From an uncultured Porphyromonadaceae bacterium (lineage in GTDB: Bacteria; Bacteroidota; Bacteroidia; Bacteroidales; Muribaculaceae): a DNA stretch of 20,978 nucleotides. Positions 1 to 7,640 of this stretch are shown in pieces (the stretch's first letter is position 1; each line of letters starts with the position of its first letter). The translations under genes were made by a program, and so were the position numbers. The notes under the pieces are model-generated. The model made no database searches. It saw nothing but the letters and a program-made list of their open reading frames with translations, and was not told where the DNA came from. The stretch covers positions 1 to 20,978 of the forward strand of contig UQUV01000047.1 in NCBI GenBank assembly GCA_900544305.1. The letters run 5' to 3'.

Positions 1-49
1 TTATTTAGTAATTATAATTTTTAACTCGTCCTCTAATTTTTAGTGGACA

Positions 50-484
50 CTAGTGTGTGGCAATAGTTTCACAGGCTTTTTTATCAAATTTGAAACAAGT
101 GTTCCCCGTCAATATTGTTACTCGCTGAGAATGCATAAATACAGATTTAAAACCAATGCCTTTGTATCCAATTTTTTTTGCATCAGAAACCTTGTTTCCA
201 TTACCAATATCACATAATCCTTCAATATCCCTTTCGGAAAAGGGGGTACCATTGTGCATAAAGATTAGTAAATTATCAATAAATGAAATCTGGATTGATA
301 ATGTTGCTTGAAGTTGTGGGTCGAAGCTGTCAACAGCATTTTGTAATAACTCAAAAATAAATCTCTCTTCCTCTGTATATATGCCAGAAGATAGTAAATC
401 TAATGCATTCGCGGTTGTTGTTGCTTGTGAAGGATGTGAATATTCTGTAGTGCGTTTATGTATACGTTCTATTATATTTTTCAT
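50..484 (-). pseudogene. Truncated sacsin-type (HSP90-like GHKL) ATPase gene fragment
   Basis: The 144 residues look like the N-terminal ATPase domain of the sacsin/HSP90-like GHKL superfamily. Visible motifs are the N-box ELLQNAVDS (residues 45-53, with E45, N49 and D52), a degenerate G1 box HNGTPF (77-82) and the G2 glycine loop IGYKGIGFKSVF (105-116). Proteins with this domain are normally many hundreds of residues long, and in bacteria they often sit in defence islands. Here the frame stops (TAG, 50-52) straight after the ATPase core, so nothing remains of the rest of the protein. A TAnnTTTG promoter element lies about 50 bases upstream, so the 5' end looks native and the 3' end lost. The AT-rich composition differs from the nrdGD genes beside it. 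I infer a broken accessory gene; a naturally short ATPase-only protein is less likely. Confidence 0.7.
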
Positions 485-535
485 AGTTTAATAGTATTGA
501 TTTTCAAAAAACTATTGTAATTTTATAGTATGCTG

Positions 536-543
536 CAAAATTA
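536..543 (-). promoter_or_regulatory. Candidate -7 element of the sacsin-like fragment
   Basis: The minus strand reads TAATTTTG, which fits the Bacteroidetes -7 consensus TAnnTTTG and lies about 50 bases from the ATG at 484. I see no good -33 TTTG at the usual 19-21 base spacing, so this rests on the -7 box and its position. Confidence 0.4.
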
Positions 544-668
544 CATCTTTTATGGAATTTTACATTTATGAATACCCCCTAATTTCGTTTCCCTTCAAAT
601 TATTAGAACGTAAATCTTTAGGTTGGTTGTGACTTTTGTATTAATTGTGTAAGTATAGAAGATGAAGT

Positions 669-1160
669 CTACAATCCTTCCCATTCGGTGATTTTGCCGG
701 TGGTGAGGGTGGGGCGGACGGCGATGAGGCGTTGGTTGGTGCTGCCTTTGAAACGTAGTCCGAGCTGCTTGTTTTCGAGTTGGAAAGGGCCGTCGACTAC
801 TATGTCGATGTAGTCGAGCAGGGAGCGTAGTGTGGGTGATGCCACGATTTGCTCCCATGTGAAGCCTGTGTAGCACCAGATGTTTTTTCCGTACCGTTGT
901 TTGATCTGCCGGCACAGTTCCAGTGTTTCTGTGGGATGGTAGAGCGGGTCGCCGCCCGATAGCGTCACGTTGAAGTCGTTTTCTTTAACGACGGACAGGA
1001 TTTCTTCCAGGTCCATAGCTGTGCCACCGTCGAAAGCCCATGATTTCGGATTGTGGCAACCCGGGCAACAGTGGTGGCAGCCTGCCATATAGATGGAGGT
1101 ACGCAGGCCGGGACCGTCGACTGTCGTGCCTTCGACGATGTCAAGGATGTTGATTTTCAT
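669..1160 (-). CDS. nrdG: Anaerobic ribonucleotide reductase activating protein NrdG
   Basis: This is a radical-SAM enzyme that cleaves S-adenosylmethionine with a [4Fe-4S] cluster to install the glycyl radical on NrdD. The cluster motif C-x3-C-x2-C is visible as C28, C32 and C35 in GCHHCCPGCHNPKSW, followed by FDGG (44-47) and the SAM-binding glycine-rich stretch VTLSGGDPLYHP. The length of 163 residues is usual for the family, and the start is the first ATG after the nrdD stop. The gene follows nrdD by 12 bases on the same strand, so the two are almost certainly co-transcribed from the promoter at 3428. I see no hairpin terminator after its stop. Confidence 0.96.
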   Translation of the reverse strand: MKINILDIVEGTTVDGPGLRTSIYMAGCHHCCPGCHNPKSWAFDGGTAMDLEEILSVVKENDFNVTLSGGDPLYHPTETLELCRQIKQRYGKNIWCYTGFTWEQIVASPTLRSLLDYIDIVVDGPFQLENKQLGLRFKGSTNQRLIAVRPTLTTGKITEWEGL

Positions 1161-1172
1161 TTCCGTAAGGGC

Positions 1173-3380
1173 TTATTTGTGGATAACGCGGTCGTTCAGT
1201 TCCGCCAATTTCGCCTTGTTCCAGCGGTCGGTAGTTCCTACCAGATAGCCGGTGATGCGTTGCAGCTTGTCGATGTTTTTGCTTCCGCATACAGGGCAAG
1301 TCTCCAGATTGTCGGTTGCATCCTCATATCCGCAGTCCATACAGCGGTTGCGGTTGTGGTTCACCGAACCGTAGCCGATGTTGTATTTATCGATAAGCGC
1401 AACGATGTCGGCAATGGCTTGCGGGTTGTGGGTAGCGTCACCGTCGATTTCCACATAGAAGATGTGGCCGCCGCGTGTCAGGTCGTGGTAAGGAGCTTCC
1501 ACTTCCGCCTTGTGGCGCGGGCTGCATTTATACCATACGGGAACGTGGTTGGAGTTAGTGTAATAGTCCTTGTCGGTTACGCCCTTGATGATGCCGAACG
1601 TGCGTTTGTCCTTTTTCGTGAACTTGCCCGACAGACCTTCGGCCGGTGTGGCAAGAATACTGAAATTGTGCAGATAGCGTTCCGAGAATTCGTTGGCACG
1701 GTCGCGCATGTGGGTAACGATTTTCAAGCCCAATTGCTGGCTTTCTTCGCTTTCTCCGTGGTGTTTGCCCGTAAGTGCCACCAGACATTCTGCCAGTCCG
1801 ATGAAGCCGATACCCAGCGTGCCCTGATTGATGACGCTTTCTATCGTGTCGTTAGGCTGAAGTTTTTCCGCACCGTTCCACAGCTTCGACATCAGGAGCG
1901 GGAACTGTTTTGCCAACGCTGTTTTCTGGAAGTCGTAGCGTTCGCACAATTGTTTGGCGGTAGTTTCCAGCATGACGTCGAGTTTTTTGAAGAACGTTTC
2001 GATGCGTTCCTCGCGGCTTTCGATGTTCATGCACTCGATGGCAAGGCGTACGATGTTGATGGTCGAGAACGAAAGGTTACCGCGGCCGATAGACGTCTTT
2101 TCGCCGAAACGGTTTTCAAATACACGGGTGCGGCATCCCATTGTTGCTACCTCATACTGATAGCGCTGTGGGTCGTTGGCATCCCATTTCTCGTGGGTGT
2201 TGAACGTAGCGTCGAGGTTGAGGAAGTTCGGGAAGAAACGGCGTGCCGACACCTTGCAGGCGAGCTGGAACAGGTCGTAGTTGCGGTCTTCGGGCAGATA
2301 GTTCACGCCGCGTTTCTTTTTCCATATCTGAATCGGGAAAATAGCCGTAGAGCCGTTGCCCACACCTTCATAGGTGGAGTTGAGCAGTTCGCGCATCACG
2401 CAGCGTCCTTCCGCCGAGGTATCCGTTCCGTAGTTGATGGAGCTGAACACCACCTGATTGCCGCCGCGCGAGTGGATGGTGTTCATATTGTGGATAAACG
2501 CTTCCATGGCCTGGTGTACGCGTTCCACAGTCTTGTTGATGGCATGTTGCAGTGAGCGTTGTTCGCCTGTCAGTCCGTCGAGGGGCTTCTTGATGAAGTC
2601 GTCGAGCTCGATGTTGTAAAGGTGGGCGTAGTTTTCGCCGGTAAGCGATTCCGTGTTCTTCACCTCTTCAATGAACGAGCGGCGAACAAACGGTGCAAGG
2701 TAGAAGTCGAATGCCGGAATGGCCTGTCCGCCGTGCATTTCGTTCTGTGCCGTTTCCATGGAAATACAGCCGATGATGCTTGCCGTTTCGATGCGTTTTG
2801 CCGGGCGTGATTCCCCGTGTCCGGCATAGAAGCCGTCGTTCAGAATCTTGTCGAGCGGATGCTGCACGCAGGTAAGGCTCTTCGTCGGATAATAGTCCTT
2901 GTCGTGTACGTGCAGATAGCCGTTTCGGATGGCTTCCACGGTTTCCGGCGACAGGAGATAGTCGTCGACGAACGGTTTGGTAGTTTCGCTGGCAAACTTC
3001 ATCATCATGCCCGCCGGTGAGTCGGCGTTCATGTTGGCGTTTTCGCGCGTGATGTCGTTCGATTTCGCTTCAATGATTTCCAAAAATACGTCGCGCGTCT
3101 TTGCCTTGCGGGCAATGCTGCGCTGGTCGCGGTAGGCAATGTAGCGTTTAGCCACTTCCTTGCGCGAACTTTTCATCAGTTCCATTTCCACGCGGTCCTG
3201 AATGTCTTCTACTGACATCTGCTCTTCGCCGCACATTCCGATGCGGTCGGCTATTTTCTGAATCAGAGCGTCGTCTTCGCCCTTTTCAGTTTGGAGCATT
3301 GCTTTGCGGATAGCGGCCTTGATTTTTTCTTCATTGTAACCCACTATTCTTCCGTCACGTTTTAGAACTGTCTGTATCAT
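1173..3380 (-). CDS. nrdD: Anaerobic (class III) ribonucleoside-triphosphate reductase NrdD
   Basis: This enzyme reduces ribonucleoside triphosphates to deoxyribonucleotides without oxygen, using a glycyl radical made by NrdG. The 735-residue protein begins with an ATP-cone allosteric domain (about residues 3-90, starting VLKRDGRIVGYNEEKI). Near the C-terminus is a four-cysteine zinc site (C680, C683, C695, C698), followed by the glycyl-radical motif RITGY with the radical Gly at about 711. Length and domain order are normal for the family. The start ATG lies about 40 bases after a TAnnTTTG promoter. It is the first gene of an nrdD-nrdG operon, which fits an anaerobe. I saw no clear NrdR box upstream. 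Confidence 0.97.
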   Translation of the reverse strand: MIQTVLKRDGRIVGYNEEKIKAAIRKAMLQTEKGEDDALIQKIADRIGMCGEEQMSVEDIQDRVEMELMKSSRKEVAKRYIAYRDQRSIARKAKTRDVFLEIIEAKSNDITRENANMNADSPAGMMMKFASETTKPFVDDYLLSPETVEAIRNGYLHVHDKDYYPTKSLTCVQHPLDKILNDGFYAGHGESRPAKRIETASIIGCISMETAQNEMHGGQAIPAFDFYLAPFVRRSFIEEVKNTESLTGENYAHLYNIELDDFIKKPLDGLTGEQRSLQHAINKTVERVHQAMEAFIHNMNTIHSRGGNQVVFSSINYGTDTSAEGRCVMRELLNSTYEGVGNGSTAIFPIQIWKKKRGVNYLPEDRNYDLFQLACKVSARRFFPNFLNLDATFNTHEKWDANDPQRYQYEVATMGCRTRVFENRFGEKTSIGRGNLSFSTINIVRLAIECMNIESREERIETFFKKLDVMLETTAKQLCERYDFQKTALAKQFPLLMSKLWNGAEKLQPNDTIESVINQGTLGIGFIGLAECLVALTGKHHGESEESQQLGLKIVTHMRDRANEFSERYLHNFSILATPAEGLSGKFTKKDKRTFGIIKGVTDKDYYTNSNHVPVWYKCSPRHKAEVEAPYHDLTRGGHIFYVEIDGDATHNPQAIADIVALIDKYNIGYGSVNHNRNRCMDCGYEDATDNLETCPVCGSKNIDKLQRITGYLVGTTDRWNKAKLAELNDRVIHK

Positions 3381-3427
3381 AGAAATATTGAAATATATCG
3401 TTAATTTTCGAGGTGATTTTCTGGTTG

Positions 3428-3435
3428 CAAAGTTA
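3428..3435 (-). promoter_or_regulatory. -7 promoter element of nrdDG
   Basis: The minus strand reads TAACTTTG, a full match to TAnnTTTG, 47 bases upstream of the nrdD start. An A-rich run on the plus strand at 3453-3458 (TTTT/TTTC on the minus strand) could act as a weak -33 element at 17-19 bases spacing. Confidence 0.6.
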
Positions 3436-3600
3436 TGCTGAATATCTCGAAAGAAAAATAGTGAATTTCTATTTTGGAAAACTTTTTAGGTGGCGTCGAA
3501 AATTAAATTGCTGAAAATTAATGTGTTGTAAAAAGTTTTGGAAAACTTTGTTTTGCTTATTTGTAATTGTTGTTTTCTAAAACGCTGAAATCCAGTGACT

Positions 3601-3628
3601 AAAAAACCGGAGCGAAAAATCACTCCGG
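3601..3628 (-). terminator. Rho-independent terminator at the end of the tex operon
   Basis: On the minus strand, a 9-bp stem (CCGGAGTGA paired with TCGCTCCGG, one G-U pair) with a TTTT loop spans 3607-3628 and is followed by six Ts (3606-3601). It lies 30 bases after the small membrane-protein gene at 3658-3909 and is oriented to end that operon. Confidence 0.9.
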
Positions 3629-3657
3629 CGTAACTCGTTTTTTGCAAGCGGTTTGGG

Positions 3658-3909
3658 CTATTTCCCAAACAGGATGAGGGCAATCAGCGCTAACATTCCG
3701 GCAATGAAGAAGGCGCCCGAAATGGTGTAGAGCATGCGTTTGTTGGGCAATGATTTCTGTCGGTTGCCCATGAAAAATGTGTAGCCGGCCATGAATACGA
3801 AAAAGTCGTCTATGTAGCCGGTCCAGCCATTGTCGTAGTCAAACGGAACGGCCACATAGGCAATGGCGGCAATCAGGACAAGGATGCCAAGCGGTTTTAT
3901 TCTGTTCAT
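3658..3909 (-). CDS. Small membrane protein, possibly DUF1232/YkvA-like
   Basis: An 83-residue hydrophobic protein of unknown function. Three membrane-spanning stretches are likely: about residues 6-22, 33-47 and 60-81. Residues 22-38 (PFDYDNGWTGYIDDFFV) recall the pattern of DUF1232 (YkvA-type) proteins, in which a proline-aspartate segment precedes a G-Y-(I/L)-D-D motif; this match is from memory and is tentative. It is the last gene of the five-gene operon, starts 9 bases after the folK-like stop, and is followed within 30 bases by a strong terminator. Operon position and the terminator support it being a real gene; its role is not inferable. Confidence 0.72.
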   Translation of the reverse strand: MNRIKPLGILVLIAAIAYVAVPFDYDNGWTGYIDDFFVFMAGYTFFMGNRQKSLPNKRMLYTISGAFFIAGMLALIALILFGK

Positions 3910-3918
3910 TTTTACAGA

Positions 3919-4293
3919 TTATTTTTCGTTGAGCTGTTGCCAGCCGATTTGGAAATAATGTTGATTGTAGTCTGTTTCCCTGATAATTTCATCGTTCCAG
4001 ATGATAATGTCAAGGTCCATCGGAATGTCGCCTTTCTTCTTGCTCATGGGCGTGCGTCCGCAAACAGTCTCGTATTTTTTCAGCATGTCAGTGATTTCGG
4101 GTAGTTCCTCCCGGCACTTTGCCTTCATCACTGCGTTGAGATAGTCGGGGTCGACACCGTTGGCGGCTTTTGAGTTGTAAATGTCCGAAACCGTCACACC
4201 GTGTAGTTTGTCTTTCAGCCATGCGATGCAGTTTTTCACTTGCCATTCACGATCTTTGCTGTTACTTCCGATTGATAAAACTAAGCTATTCAT
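3919..4293 (-). CDS. folK: Short HPPK-like protein (pterin pyrophosphokinase family)
   Basis: It resembles 2-amino-4-hydroxy-6-hydroxymethyldihydropteridine pyrophosphokinase, which transfers pyrophosphate from ATP to the pterin in folate synthesis. Visible are the N-terminal SIGSN (residues 7-11), the substrate-loop YLNAV (51-55), and PMDLDII (91-97), whose D93 and D95 match the Mg-binding aspartates. The usual arginine-rich PRxxDLD approach is replaced by GRTPMSKKKGDIPMDLD. At 124 residues it is shorter than the usual ~155-165 and lacks the C-terminal portion that holds the HP-x-RxFVL-type segment. Its ATG overlaps the tex stop as ATGA, so translation is probably coupled. It may be a compact Bacteroidales HPPK or a divergent paralogue; enzymatic activity is uncertain. 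Confidence 0.78.
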   Translation of the reverse strand: MNSLVLSIGSNSKDREWQVKNCIAWLKDKLHGVTVSDIYNSKAANGVDPDYLNAVMKAKCREELPEITDMLKKYETVCGRTPMSKKKGDIPMDLDIIIWNDEIIRETDYNQHYFQIGWQQLNEK

Positions 4294-6422
4294 TGTTGTG
4301 GAATTTGTTTCATTGTTAATGCAATACGTCGTCGTTCCCTGTCGATTGATTTCACCTTCACGGTCACTTGCTGGTGGATTTTCACCACTTCCGAAGCCGA
4401 CGACACAAACTTGTCGGAAAGTTCCGATATGTGGACGAGACCGTTTTCCTTGATGCCGATGTCGACAAATACGCCGAATTGCGTGATATTGGTGACGATG
4501 CCTTTCAGCACCAGCCCTTCCGTCAGATCGTCGAACGTCTTGATGCTGTCGTCAAACTTCATGACCGCCACGCCTTTCCGGGGGTCGCGTCCGGGCTTTT
4601 CCAGCTCTGCCATGATGTCGGTCAGTGTCGGCAGTCCCGTTTCGGCGGTCACATAACGGCTGATGTCGATTTTCTCCCGTTTTTCCTTGTTCTTGATAAG
4701 GTCGGTCACGGTGCATTTGCAGTCTTTCGCCATCTGTTCCACGATGCGGTAGTTTTCCGGGTGTACGGCTGTGTTGTCGAGCGGATTTTCCCCGTCGGGG
4801 ATGCGCAGGAAGCCTGCACACTGCTCAAATGCTTTCGGGCCAAGCTTTGGCACTTTCATCAATTGTTTACGGGTAGTGAAATCGCCGTTGTCGGCTCGGT
4901 AGCTGACAATGTTCTGTGCCAGTTGCGGGCCGAGACCGGAAACGTAGGTGAGCAGTTCTTTAGAAGCCGTGTTTAGATTCACGCCCACGCTGTTCACGCA
5001 GCTTTCTACGGTAAATTCCAGTGATTTTTTCAATTTCGTCTGGTCGACATCGTGCTGATATTGTCCGACACCGATGGATTTCGGGTCGATTTTCACCAGT
5101 TCCGCCAGCGGGTCGAGCAGGCGGCGGCCGATGGAAACCGCTCCGCGCACCGTCACGTCCTTGTCCGGAAATTCTTCTCTTGCCAGTTTGGATGCCGAAT
5201 AAATCGATGCGCCGTCTTCGCTGACCACGAACACCTTCACGTCGCGGTTATAGCGCAGCGACGAAAGGAAATGCTCCGTTTCGCGGCTTGCCGTACCGTT
5301 GCCGAGGGCGATGGCATCGATTTTGTAGACTTCAATCAGGTGGGTTATCTTTTTTGCTGCCAAAGCCGTTTCGCTTTTTGGCGGAGTAGGGTATATCGTA
5401 TCGTTGTGCAGGAGGTTGCCCTGTTCGTCGAGGCATACCACCTTGCAGCCTGTGCGGTAGCCGGGATCGATGGCGAGAATGCGTTTCCGTCCCAACGGCG
5501 GAGCGAAAAGCAGCTGGCGCGCGTTCTGTGCGAAAAGACTGATGGCCTGGTCGTCGGCTTCCGCTTTCGAAAGAGAAGCGAACTCGTTTTCAATCGAAGG
5601 TTTGATAAGTCGCTTGTAGCTGTCGGTAAGGGCCTTTTCTACCACCTGTGCGCTTTCCGTGTCGTTTTTCACCAGGCGTTCGGAAAGGCGGTCGAGAATC
5701 TTTTCTTCCGGGATGCTGATGTCCACCCGCAGAAGGCCTTCGCGTTCACCGCGGCGCATGGCGAGAATGCGGTGGGAGCTGCATCGTTTGAGCGGTGCGC
5801 TGAAGTCGAAGTAGTTCTGATAGTTGGCCGCTTCCTCTTCCTTGCCTTTTGCCACCTTGCAGGTGACTGTGGCTTCGCGGCTGAACATGTTTCTGACGGT
5901 ATTTCTCACGCCCTGATTTTCCGAAATCCATTCGGCAATGATGTCGGCGGCACCTTCAATCGCTTCTTCGGTGTCGGCAACGTTGTCGTTCACAAACCGC
6001 ATGGCCGAGCGTTTCACGTCGTCGGAGTTTTGCGCCATGATGATTCGTGCCAGCGGCTCAAGGCCTTTTTCACGCGCAATTTCCGCTTTCGTGCGGCGTT
6101 TCGGTTTGAAAGGCAGGTAAATGTCCTCAAGTGTCTGTGCGTCGAAGCATTCGGCTATTTTCTTTTCCAGTTCCGGTGTCAGTTTGTCCTGCGCCGCAAT
6201 GGTTTCCGTGATATGCTTTTTCCGTTTTTCCAGTTCCTGCGCCTTTTCGTAGGCGGTGGCGATGGCCTGAATCTGTGTTTCGTCGAGTCCGCCCGTCGCT
6301 TCCTTGCGATAGCGGCTGATGAAGGGGATGGTTGCTCCTTCGTCAAGCAGCTTGATGGTTGCTGAAGTCTGTTTCAGGGAAATGCCGGTGTCGCCGGCAA
6401 CGAACGCCAATATCTTTTCCAT
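4290..6422 (-). CDS. tex: Tex-family RNA-binding transcription accessory protein
   Basis: Tex is a conserved cytoplasmic nucleic-acid-binding protein of the Spt6-like group, thought to act on transcription and RNA handling. The 710 residues show the usual order. An N-terminal helical Tex region carries the conserved FISRYRKEATGGLDE segment (about 34-48). It is followed by a YqgF/RNase H-like domain from about 313 (RILAIDPGYRTGCKVV), helix-hairpin-helix repeats around 480-550 (LNTASKELLTYVSGLGPQLA) and a C-terminal S1 RNA-binding domain (635-706, GIVTNITQFGVFVDIGI). Length is standard. It is the third gene of the operon, 16 bases after the phosphoesterase gene and overlapping folK by four bases. 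Confidence 0.95.
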   Translation of the reverse strand: MEKILAFVAGDTGISLKQTSATIKLLDEGATIPFISRYRKEATGGLDETQIQAIATAYEKAQELEKRKKHITETIAAQDKLTPELEKKIAECFDAQTLEDIYLPFKPKRRTKAEIAREKGLEPLARIIMAQNSDDVKRSAMRFVNDNVADTEEAIEGAADIIAEWISENQGVRNTVRNMFSREATVTCKVAKGKEEEAANYQNYFDFSAPLKRCSSHRILAMRRGEREGLLRVDISIPEEKILDRLSERLVKNDTESAQVVEKALTDSYKRLIKPSIENEFASLSKAEADDQAISLFAQNARQLLFAPPLGRKRILAIDPGYRTGCKVVCLDEQGNLLHNDTIYPTPPKSETALAAKKITHLIEVYKIDAIALGNGTASRETEHFLSSLRYNRDVKVFVVSEDGASIYSASKLAREEFPDKDVTVRGAVSIGRRLLDPLAELVKIDPKSIGVGQYQHDVDQTKLKKSLEFTVESCVNSVGVNLNTASKELLTYVSGLGPQLAQNIVSYRADNGDFTTRKQLMKVPKLGPKAFEQCAGFLRIPDGENPLDNTAVHPENYRIVEQMAKDCKCTVTDLIKNKEKREKIDISRYVTAETGLPTLTDIMAELEKPGRDPRKGVAVMKFDDSIKTFDDLTEGLVLKGIVTNITQFGVFVDIGIKENGLVHISELSDKFVSSASEVVKIHQQVTVKVKSIDRERRRIALTMKQIPQQ

Positions 6423-6438
6423 AGAATGATTCTCTGAA

Positions 6439-7638
6439 TTAGTTGCAATGAAGGGTGATGAGTGTCAGTTCGGGAGTGGCTCCCAGTCGCATCGGTACAC
6501 CCACTTCTCCGATGCCGATGTTCACATACAGGTATTTCCCGTTTTCCGATGTGAGTCCTGCCCAATTCGGATATTTTTTCGCAGCCAGCGAATATTTCTT
6601 TCCGCCGATTTCGAGCATCGACTGCATGGCATGGGTGTGTCCCGAAAGTGTCAGGTCGATGTTGGTTTTTTTCACCACTTCCAAGTCCCAATGGCGGGGA
6701 TTGTGGCTCACAAGAATTTTGAACACGCTGTCGTTGAGGTTGTCGTAGGCCAGTTGCAGGTTCCCGTAGGTCTTGAAAGGCGGTTCGCCCCAGTTGTCCA
6801 CGCCGATGATGGCAATTTTCTGCTTGTCGGGGCCTGCGTAGATGTCGAACGACTGGTCGCGAAGCAACCGCCATCCGAGTGAATCGTTCTGCAATGTGAC
6901 CAATTCCTCGATATTTGCCGCGTAGGCTTCTTCCGAATCCCATTTCATGTAGTCGCCGTAGTCATGGTTACCCAGAACGGAAACAACGCCGTAGCGCGCC
7001 TTTATTTGCTTCAGAGCGGGAATGAAGGGGTAGAGTTCCGAAGTGCTGCGGTTTACGATGTCGCCGGCAAAGATTACCATGTCGGCGTTCTGCCGGTTGA
7101 TTTCCTCCACAAGATTCTCGACAATGCCCGTGTTGTTGCCGAAAGTTCCGGTGTGCAGGTCGGAGAACAGGGCAATGGTGAACCCGTCAAAATTTTTCGG
7201 AAGCCGTTCCGACCGTATATCCACTTTCTCTATGTTCACTTGTCGGGGAGTGACAAGCGCGCCCCACCACATTGTACCGAAAAGCAGGAAGCCGATTATG
7301 GCGCCGGCTGTCGAAACGAAATTCCAGCGCTTCCGTTTGAAAAGTCGTGGGATGTTGGCAATAATGGCGGAAATGGCATATAGATATTTCGGAAGATAGG
7401 TGGAAATGTAGGTGAACAGTGTCCACATAATCCATTGCATTCCGACGGTGCTTGCAGTGCGGAAAGGAGCCGCTGCGATTGCAACCAGCGAAATACAAAG
7501 AATGGCTGAGAAGGCGATGTGCGCCTTCTTCAGCCATTTATGTTTTTGTGTTGCCTGTTTCAGGCGGAAATAGATATATCCGTCGGTCAGCAGATTTACT
7601 GCCAATAATATGAACAGCGCAACATAGGAAATTTTCAT
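6439..7638 (-). CDS. Membrane-anchored calcineurin-like metallophosphoesterase
   Basis: A two-metal phosphoesterase with a membrane anchor. Four hydrophobic segments (about residues 3-24, 39-59, 67-97 and 108-129) precede the catalytic domain. All metal-binding motifs are present: DLH (D160, H162), GDIVNR (D193), GNHD (N224-D226), SHNP (H312) and GHTH (H334, H336). This layout resembles the YkuE/YaeI-type family, some members of which act on lipid phosphates. Here the substrate is unknown; location directly behind an acyltransferase gene (2-base gap) is compatible with a lipid substrate, but that is inference. It is the second gene of the operon leading to tex. Confidence 0.9.
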   Translation of the reverse strand: MKISYVALFILLAVNLLTDGYIYFRLKQATQKHKWLKKAHIAFSAILCISLVAIAAAPFRTASTVGMQWIMWTLFTYISTYLPKYLYAISAIIANIPRLFKRKRWNFVSTAGAIIGFLLFGTMWWGALVTPRQVNIEKVDIRSERLPKNFDGFTIALFSDLHTGTFGNNTGIVENLVEEINRQNADMVIFAGDIVNRSTSELYPFIPALKQIKARYGVVSVLGNHDYGDYMKWDSEEAYAANIEELVTLQNDSLGWRLLRDQSFDIYAGPDKQKIAIIGVDNWGEPPFKTYGNLQLAYDNLNDSVFKILVSHNPRHWDLEVVKKTNIDLTLSGHTHAMQSMLEIGGKKYSLAAKKYPNWAGLTSENGKYLYVNIGIGEVGVPMRLGATPELTLITLHCN

Positions 7639-7640
7639 GA

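Noticed and set aside
1053..2555. Long 500-residue open frame on the plus strand opposite nrdD
   Set aside because: It is antisense to the unmistakable nrdD gene and its translation shows no motif or domain, only valine-, phenylalanine- and alanine-rich shadow sequence.
3486..3683. 65-residue minus-strand open frame after the small membrane-protein gene
   Set aside because: It runs through the operon terminator at 3601-3628, overlaps the end of the membrane-protein gene and has no family resemblance.
5052..6365. 437-residue open frame on the plus strand opposite tex
   Set aside because: Antisense shadow of tex; no recognisable protein features and no promoter or start context.
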